Source of the DNA: Bradyrhizobium lablabi
GTDB taxonomy: Bacteria; Pseudomonadota; Alphaproteobacteria; Rhizobiales; Xanthobacteraceae
Direction: 5' to 3'
NCBI RefSeq assembly: GCF_018131005.1
Contig: NZ_JAFCJK010000003.1
Span: 248,001-312,000 of the forward strand
DNA: 64,000 bases
Part shown: positions 59,127 to 64,000 of the stretch, in pieces
Numbering within the stretch: position 1 is the stretch's first letter
Layout of the letters: each line of letters opens with the position of its first letter
Notes under the pieces: generated by a model
What the model was told of the DNA's origin: nothing
Databases searched by the model: none
What the model saw: only the letters and a program-made list of their open reading frames with translations
Translations under genes and position numbers: made by a program

Positions 59127-59620
59127 CCTCTCCGCTCCGCGCCGGCGTGATCGCGGCCATCGCGACATTGATCATTGATCAGGCCAGCAAGCTCTGGCTG
59201 CTCAACGTGTTCGATATCGCCCGTCGCGGCGCGGTTCGGGTGACGCCGTTCTTCGACCTTGTGCTGGCCTGGAACCCGGGCATCAGCTTTGGCTGGTTCC
59301 AGAGCGAGAGCCCGGCGGCCCAGCTCGCCCTGGTGGTGGTCAAAGCGGTTGCAGTCATCGTGCTGGCGATCTGGATGGCGCGATCCCGGACCTGGATTGC
59401 CACGGTAGCGCTTGGGCTGATCATTGGCGGCGCCATCGGCAACGGCATCGACCGATTCGCTTACGGAGCCGTGGTCGATTTTGCCCTGTTTCATGTCGAG
59501 ATCGCGGGAAATACCTATAATTGGTATGTCTTTAACCTCGCCGATGCAGCGATCGTTGCCGGTGTTGCAGCCCTCCTGTATGATTCCTTCCTGGGGGTAC
59601 CCGCCGTAAAAGCGCCCTGA
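59123..59620 (+). CDS. lspA: Lipoprotein signal peptidase
   Basis: About 165 residues, four transmembrane helices. Signal peptidase II cuts the signal from lipoproteins after Lgt has acted. The catalytic aspartates are in [18 protein letters not shown] and [11 protein letters not shown]; the first conserved Asp is in [12 protein letters not shown]. The start is set to TTG at 59123, overlapping the ileS stop, because GGGGG lies eight bases upstream; a GTG at 59099 is possible. Gene lgt for the preceding step is elsewhere in the window (25.9 kb). Confidence 0.95.
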
Positions 59621-59722
59621 TCCCGACCGATACGAGCCGGGCGGCGGTCGCGTGGCTGCAGGCGGCGGAATTGCGCCTATGCCTGTGATCGCTTTGCCGA
59701 AATTTGAGATGGGAATCGCGCT

Positions 59723-60448
59723 ATGCGCCACACCGAAGCCCGCGGTTATCTGATCGAAACCTCCCGGCCGACCCTGCTGCGCGGCCTGCGCCTGGCCGTG
59801 GTGGCCGCCGGGATCGGCCTGGTCATGGTGGCGGGCGCCGCGCGTGCCGGCGATGATGACGACGATGACGACGGCATGACCTTCGAAGAGAGGCTCATCG
59901 ACAACCTCATGACCGGTCTCGGCGCCAAGAGCATGGCGAACAAGGGCATCGACTACCGCGAGCGCTCGCCCCTGGTGGTGCCGCCGAAGATCGACCTGCC
60001 TCCGCCGGCCTCCGCCGCGCAAGCGAACGCGCCGAACTGGCCGAAGGACCCTGACGTGGCCAAGCGCAAGGCGGCGATCGAGGCACGCAAGAAGGAAAAG
60101 AAGAAGGAGCAGTGGGAGGCGGCTCAGCCGCTTACGCGCCAGGAAATCGAGATTGGCAGGAAGCAGGCGACCGCTACCGATAAAAAGGATCCAATCGAGC
60201 CGGGCGTGACCAAAAATCCGTCGCTAAGCCCGGCCGAGCTCGGCTATACCGGCGGCCTGCTCGGTATGTTCAAGGGAAACAGCAGCGAGTCCACCCAGTT
60301 CAAGGGTGAACCGAACCGCGAATCCCTGACTGAGCCACCTCCGGGCTACCAGACGCCCTCACCGAACTTTGCCTACGGCACGGGGCCACAGAAGCCGATC
60401 GTGAACCAGGGCCAGTACGACGTGCAGAGCGGCAAGGAGATGAAATAG
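59723..60448 (+). CDS. Exported hypothetical protein with an Asp tract
   Basis: 241 residues. A Tat- or Sec-type signal (about residues 20-42, RGLRLAVVAAGIGLVMVAGA) is followed at the likely cleavage site by seven Asp (AGDDDDDDDG) and then a hydrophilic, Pro/Lys-rich chain with PPPASAAQA and KEKKKEQWEAAQ, mostly disordered. The C-terminal region LSPAELGYTGGLLGMFKGN is the most ordered-looking. I do not recognise a named family. It lies between lspA and the M16 pair, all in one direction, with a roughly 100-base gap on the left and 150 bases on the right. Confidence 0.7.
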   Translation: MRHTEARGYLIETSRPTLLRGLRLAVVAAGIGLVMVAGAARAGDDDDDDDGMTFEERLIDNLMTGLGAKSMANKGIDYRERSPLVVPPKIDLPPPASAAQANAPNWPKDPDVAKRKAAIEARKKEKKKEQWEAAQPLTRQEIEIGRKQATATDKKDPIEPGVTKNPSLSPAELGYTGGLLGMFKGNSSESTQFKGEPNRESLTEPPPGYQTPSPNFAYGTGPQKPIVNQGQYDVQSGKEMK

Positions 60449-60602
60449 CCGCTTTGACGGACATCGCCAGCCGCTCAACCTTGCGATCATTTAATCCCGG
60501 AAGGCACCCGCCTCCCATCTTCGTGATGTCCGGCGTGAGCGACGCCGCGTATGATCCCGGGCTTTCGTGCCCCGGCGACAATGCCGGGCTCCCAAAAGGA
60601 TC

Positions 60603-61994
60603 ATGATGCCCTCACGTCGATCAACTGCCCTGTTCATTGCCGCGCTCGTCTCCACGATCTCGCTGTCCGGCAGCAGCCTTAGCGCCCAGACCACCGTCAC
60701 GTCAGAGCGCCCCGCGAGCTTCACCCTCGGCAATGGCCTGCAGGTCGTGGTGATCCCCGATCACCGCACGCCGGTGGTTACCCAGATGATCTGGTACAAG
60801 GTCGGTTCTGCAGACGAGACGCCGGGCAAATCCGGGCTCGCCCATTTCCTCGAGCATCTGATGTTCAAGGGAACGACCAGGCACCCGGCCGGCGAGTTCT
60901 CGCAGACCGTGCTGCGGGTCGGCGGCAACGAGAACGCCTTCACCTCCGTCGACTACACGGGCTACTTCCAGCGCGTGCCGCGCGAGCAGCTTGCCACCAT
61001 GATGGAGTTCGAGGCCGACCGCATGACCGGTCTCATCCTCAAGGATGAAAACGTCCTTCCCGAGCGCGACGTCGTGCTCGAGGAGTTCAACATGCGCGTC
61101 GCCAACAACCCGGATGCACGGCTGACCGAGCAGATCATGGCCGCGCTCTATCTCAACCATCCCTATGGCCGGCCAGTGATCGGCTGGCGCCAGGAGATCG
61201 AAAAGCTCGACCGCGAGGATGCGCTTGCCTTCTACCGCCGCTTCTACGCCCCGAACAACGCGATCCTGATCGTCGCCGGCGACGTCGACGCCAAGGATGT
61301 CCGCCCGCTGGCGGAAAAGAATTTCGGCGCGATCCCCGCGCAGCCCGCGATCCCCGAAAAGCGGATCCGGCCGCAGGAGCCGACGCCGGCGGCGCCGCGT
61401 ACCGTCACCCTGTCCGATCCGCGCGTCGAGCAGCCTGGCCTGCGCCGCTATTACCTGGTGCCCTCGGCCTCGACCGCGGCGGCCGGCGAGAGCACGGCGC
61501 TCGACGTGCTCGCGCAACTGATGGGCGGCGGCGCCAACTCCTATCTGTACCGCGCGCTGGTGATCGAACGCGGGCTCGCGATCAGCGCCGGTGCCGGCTA
61601 CCAGGGCACCGCGCTCGACCCGTCGCAATTCTCGATCTCGGTGACGCCGAAGCCCGGCGTCGAGTTCGCACAGATCGAGGAGGCGGTCGACAAGGTGATC
61701 GCCGATATCGCGCAGAATCCGGCCCGCGCCGAGGACCTCGAGCGGGTCAAGACCCAACTCATCGCAGAGGCGATCTACGCCCAGGACAATCAGGCAACGC
61801 TGGCGCGCTGGTATGGCGGCGCGCTGACTACGGGGCTCAGCGTCGACGACATCAGGAGCTGGCCGGAGCGCATCCGCGCCGTCACCGCCGAGCAGGTACG
61901 TGACGCCGCGGCAAAATGGCTCGACAAGAAGCGGTCGGTGACCGGCTATCTGATCAAGGATTCTGCGTCGAAACGCGAGGAGAAGCGCTCGTGA
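60603..61994 (+). CDS. M16 family zinc peptidase, catalytic subunit
   Basis: 463 residues with a signal peptide (MMPSRRSTALFIAALVSTIS, cleavage near LSAQ). The inverted zinc site HxxEH is present in GLAHFLEHLMFKGT, with the distal Glu in ERDVVLEEFNMRVANNPD. The second half is the inactive lobe (ILIVAGDVDAKDV, GGGANSYLYRALVIERGLA). It should cut small peptides in the periplasm. The ATG at 60603 or 60606 is preceded by AAGGA. The second M16 gene overlaps its stop (GTGA). Confidence 0.93.
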   Translation: MMPSRRSTALFIAALVSTISLSGSSLSAQTTVTSERPASFTLGNGLQVVVIPDHRTPVVTQMIWYKVGSADETPGKSGLAHFLEHLMFKGTTRHPAGEFSQTVLRVGGNENAFTSVDYTGYFQRVPREQLATMMEFEADRMTGLILKDENVLPERDVVLEEFNMRVANNPDARLTEQIMAALYLNHPYGRPVIGWRQEIEKLDREDALAFYRRFYAPNNAILIVAGDVDAKDVRPLAEKNFGAIPAQPAIPEKRIRPQEPTPAAPRTVTLSDPRVEQPGLRRYYLVPSASTAAAGESTALDVLAQLMGGGANSYLYRALVIERGLAISAGAGYQGTALDPSQFSISVTPKPGVEFAQIEEAVDKVIADIAQNPARAEDLERVKTQLIAEAIYAQDNQATLARWYGGALTTGLSVDDIRSWPERIRAVTAEQVRDAAAKWLDKKRSVTGYLIKDSASKREEKRS

Positions 61995-63358
61995 ACTATT
62001 CCCTCACCCGCCGCGCGGCACTGATCGGCGGCGCCTGCGCCACGCTGCTGGCACTCTCGTCCGCGCCCTCGCAGGCTGCAGCCAAGATCCAGCGCCTGGT
62101 GTCGCCCGGCGGCATCGAAGCGTGGTTCGTGCAGGATTCGACCGTGCCGCTGATCGCGATGGAATATGCCTTCGGAGGCGGCGCAAGCCAGGATCCGGCG
62201 GGCAAGCCCGGCGTCGCCAACATGGTCGCCGACCTGCTCGACGAAGGCTCCGGCGACCTCGATTCCAAAACCTTCCACGAGCGGCTCGATCGCCGCGCCA
62301 TCGAGCTCAGCTTCCAGGTGACGCGCGATCATTTCCGCGGCTCGCTCCGCATGCTCAAGGACAACAAGGACGAGGCCTACGACCTGCTGCGCATGGCGTT
62401 GACCTCGGCGCGGTTCGAGCCAACTGATGTCGAGCGTATTCGCGCCCAGTTGATCTCGACCCTGCGCCGCGACTCGACCAATCCGTCCGCGCTTGCCGGC
62501 CGCAAGTTCCTTGAACTTGCCTTCGCCGATCATCCCTATGGCAAGCCGTCAAACGGTACGCTCGAGAGCGTGCCGAAGATCGAGATCGCCGACCTGAAGG
62601 ATTACGTCAGCCGCGTCATCGCCAGGGACACGTTGCGCATCGCTGTGGTCGGCGACATCGATCCTGACACTCTCGGCAAGCTGCTCGACAAGACCTTTGG
62701 CAGGCTGCCGGCCAAGGCCGAACTGACGCCGGTTTCCGATGTGGTCGCGACCACGCCGCCGCAGCGCGCGTTCATCCCGCTCGACGTGCCGCAGACGGTC
62801 GTGACCTTCGGCGGCCCTGGCATCCGCCGGCACGATCCGGATTTCATGGCGGCCTATGTGGTGAACCACATTCTCGGCGGCGGCGGGCTGTCGTCGCGGC
62901 TCTACAAGGAAGTCCGCGAGAAGCGTGGCCTTGCCTATTCGGTCTATCAGGCGCTGCTCTGGATGGAGCATTCGGCGCTGTTCATCGGCAACACCGGCAC
63001 CCGCGCCGATCGCGCCGGCGAGACCGTCGATGCGATCGGAAAGGAGGTGCGCCGCATCGCCGAGGACGGTCCGACCCAGACCGAGCTCGACGAGGCGAAG
63101 TCTTATTTGAAGGGTTCGCAGATGCTGGCGCTCGACACCTCCTCCAAGCTCGCCCAGGCGATGCTGCAATACCAGGTCGACAAGCTGCCGATCGACTATA
63201 TCGAAAAGCGCAACGCCATCGTCGACGCGGTGACGCTGGAGGATGCCAAGCGGGTTGCGAAAAAACTGTGGGGCGACGGTCTGCTCACCGTGATCGTCGG
63301 CCGCGCGCCACAGGCCGCCGCCCAGCCCGCCGCCGCGGCACCATCAGCGAACAACTGA
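61991..63358 (+). CDS. M16 family protein, non-catalytic partner
   Basis: 455 residues from the GTG at 61991, overlapping the stop of the catalytic M16 gene. A twin-arginine-like signal (SLTRRAALIGGACATLLALS) is followed by an M16 fold in which the HxxEH zinc motif is replaced (GVANMVADLLDEG), so it cannot bind zinc there. The C-terminal lobe is intact (ILGGGGLSSRLYKEVREKRG, LAYSVYQALLWM). Like mitochondrial processing peptidase alpha, it probably pairs with the active subunit to shape the chamber. Signals differ between the two (Sec-type versus RR-containing). Confidence 0.92.
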   Translation: MNYSLTRRAALIGGACATLLALSSAPSQAAAKIQRLVSPGGIEAWFVQDSTVPLIAMEYAFGGGASQDPAGKPGVANMVADLLDEGSGDLDSKTFHERLDRRAIELSFQVTRDHFRGSLRMLKDNKDEAYDLLRMALTSARFEPTDVERIRAQLISTLRRDSTNPSALAGRKFLELAFADHPYGKPSNGTLESVPKIEIADLKDYVSRVIARDTLRIAVVGDIDPDTLGKLLDKTFGRLPAKAELTPVSDVVATTPPQRAFIPLDVPQTVVTFGGPGIRRHDPDFMAAYVVNHILGGGGLSSRLYKEVREKRGLAYSVYQALLWMEHSALFIGNTGTRADRAGETVDAIGKEVRRIAEDGPTQTELDEAKSYLKGSQMLALDTSSKLAQAMLQYQVDKLPIDYIEKRNAIVDAVTLEDAKRVAKKLWGDGLLTVIVGRAPQAAAQPAAAAPSANN

Positions 63359-63484
63359 ACGAGCCATCCGTAGCACCGCCAAGCGGCATCTCTCCGTTCG
63401 CGGAGAGGGCCGCCAAAGCTCGCGCAAGCGCCTGCTCGCCAAACCGGCTATGGTGGACGGCGATTCCCACTTCCCGGTGACGCC

Positions 63485-63904
63485 ATGCTGCGGCTTGCTC
63501 GCGACCTCTCCATCGACGAGAACGACATCGAGATCGGCTTCGTCCGCGCGTCGGGTCCTGGCGGGCAGAACGTCAACAAGCTTGCAACCGCTGCCCAGCT
63601 GCGCTTCGACACGCGCAGGATCGCGCTGCCGGAGGATGCCGCGGCGCGGCTGGTGCGACTCGCCGGCCAGCGCATGACCAAGGACGGCGTGATCGTGATC
63701 CATGCCCAGCGCTTCCGCACCCAGGAGCGCAACCGTGCCGACGCCATCGACCGCCTGCTCGAACTGTTGCGCGAGGCGCTGGTGCGGCCGACGCCGCGAC
63801 GGCCGACCCGGCCGACGCTCGGCTCCAAGCAGCGCCGGCTCGACGGCAAGAAGCGCCGCGGCGACGTCAAGGCGCGCCGCGGCACCCGCGGTTTCGACGA
63901 GTGA
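63485..63904 (+). CDS. arfB: Alternative ribosome-rescue factor (peptidyl-tRNA hydrolase) ArfB
   Basis: 139 residues. The release-factor-like domain carries GGQ in FVRASGPGGQNVNKLATAAQ, which hydrolyses peptidyl-tRNA on stalled ribosomes. The C-terminal tail is strongly basic (PTRPTLGSKQRRLDGKKRRG, DVKARRGTRGF) and would enter the empty mRNA channel, as known for E. coli ArfB (YaeJ). The start at 63485 fits the family N-terminus. It lies 126 bases after the M16 pair. tmRNA and other rescue genes are not in the window. Confidence 0.95.
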   Translation: MLRLARDLSIDENDIEIGFVRASGPGGQNVNKLATAAQLRFDTRRIALPEDAAARLVRLAGQRMTKDGVIVIHAQRFRTQERNRADAIDRLLELLREALVRPTPRRPTRPTLGSKQRRLDGKKRRGDVKARRGTRGFDE

Positions 63905-63912
63905 GATCGACG

Positions 63913-63944
63913 TTCCGGGTGCGGCGTGAAGCACGCATCCGGAA
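63913..63944. terminator. Hairpin between convergent genes at the right edge
   Basis: TTCCGGGTGCG (63913-63923) faces CGCATCCGGAA (63934-63944) with one G-T pair; a smaller GCGTG/CACGC stem lies inside. It is placed between arfB and a probable minus-strand gene and may serve both as an end signal, although T-runs are absent. Confidence 0.45.
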
Positions 63945-63954
63945 CAAGCATCGA

Positions 63955-64000
63955 TTAACGTTTGCCGCCGGACTCGGTGCCGGTTGCTTTCGGCGTCGCG
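63955..64000 (-). CDS. Possible C-terminal end of a gene running off the right edge
   Basis: The minus strand reads in frame from the window edge as ATPKATGTESGGKR and then TAA (stop at 63955-63957). Codon use is G/C-rich at third positions, and the convergent placement with a hairpin between the genes fits a gene end. Only 14 codons are visible, so no function can be given. Confidence 0.3.
   Translation of the reverse strand, partial: ATPKATGTESGGKR

Overview
The window looks like chromosomal DNA of a slow-growing rhizobial alphaproteobacterium, most likely Bradyrhizobium or a close relative. This is inferred from the high GC content, the gene families present (second lumazine synthase under an FMN riboswitch, a MarR/OmpR pair resembling PetP/PetR, class III cyclase-TPR proteins, CsoR-copper ATPase) and several palindromic intergenic repeats of a kind I associate with Bradyrhizobium genomes. 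No database was consulted. Almost all of it is housekeeping chromosome: I see no insertion sequence, prophage, CRISPR array, toxin-antitoxin pair or integrase.

Region 1-9.7 kb is the most accessory part: an exported DUF1254/DUF1214 protein, an adenylate cyclase-TPR protein, a two-gene unit (intradiol-fold exported protein plus ferric-reductase-like membrane protein), a TAXI-type TRAP solute receptor overlapping a small exported repeat protein, a structured dispersed repeat, Dps and a methyltransferase. Region 9.7-19 kb holds a tRNA-like element with a terminator just before carB, then carB, greA, a DoxX protein, an Lrp regulator, trxB-lysR, a gene-free stretch with two strong terminators, and a dapA-family gene. 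Region 19-25 kb has a copper-export ATPase divergent from csoR, then ychF, pth, rplY and ubiK.

Region 25-38.5 kb has a dienelactone hydrolase followed by the remnant of an acetyltransferase gene, the translationally overlapping lgt / NDUFAF7-like methyltransferase / pgeF block, a lipoprotein, prs, an SDR, riboswitch-controlled ribH2, ybjN-proC, a thioesterase, a tautomerase, hisS and ilvE. Region 38.5-46.4 kb has a MarR/OmpR/histidine kinase operon, four small exported proteins including RNase T2, rlmJ, a cold-shock gene and an outer-membrane barrel. Region 46.6-64 kb has uvrC, pgsA-moaD, moaE-prmB, a degenerate-EAL membrane protein, a HAD hydrolase, cheY, ribF, an acetyltransferase, ileS-lspA, an exported Asp-rich protein, a pair of M16 peptidase-like proteins and arfB.

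Many genes are coupled by 4-base start/stop overlaps (lgt to pgeF, pgsA-moaD, moaE-prmB, MarR-OmpR, ribF-acetyltransferase, ileS-lspA, M16-M16). The most interesting unexplained signals are in non-coding DNA: the tRNA-like element at 9750-9826, the structured repeat at 7905-8232, the gene-free region with tandem terminators at 17.6-18.0 kb, and a two-part motif shared by the hisS and marR promoters. I found no convincing wholly new multi-gene system.
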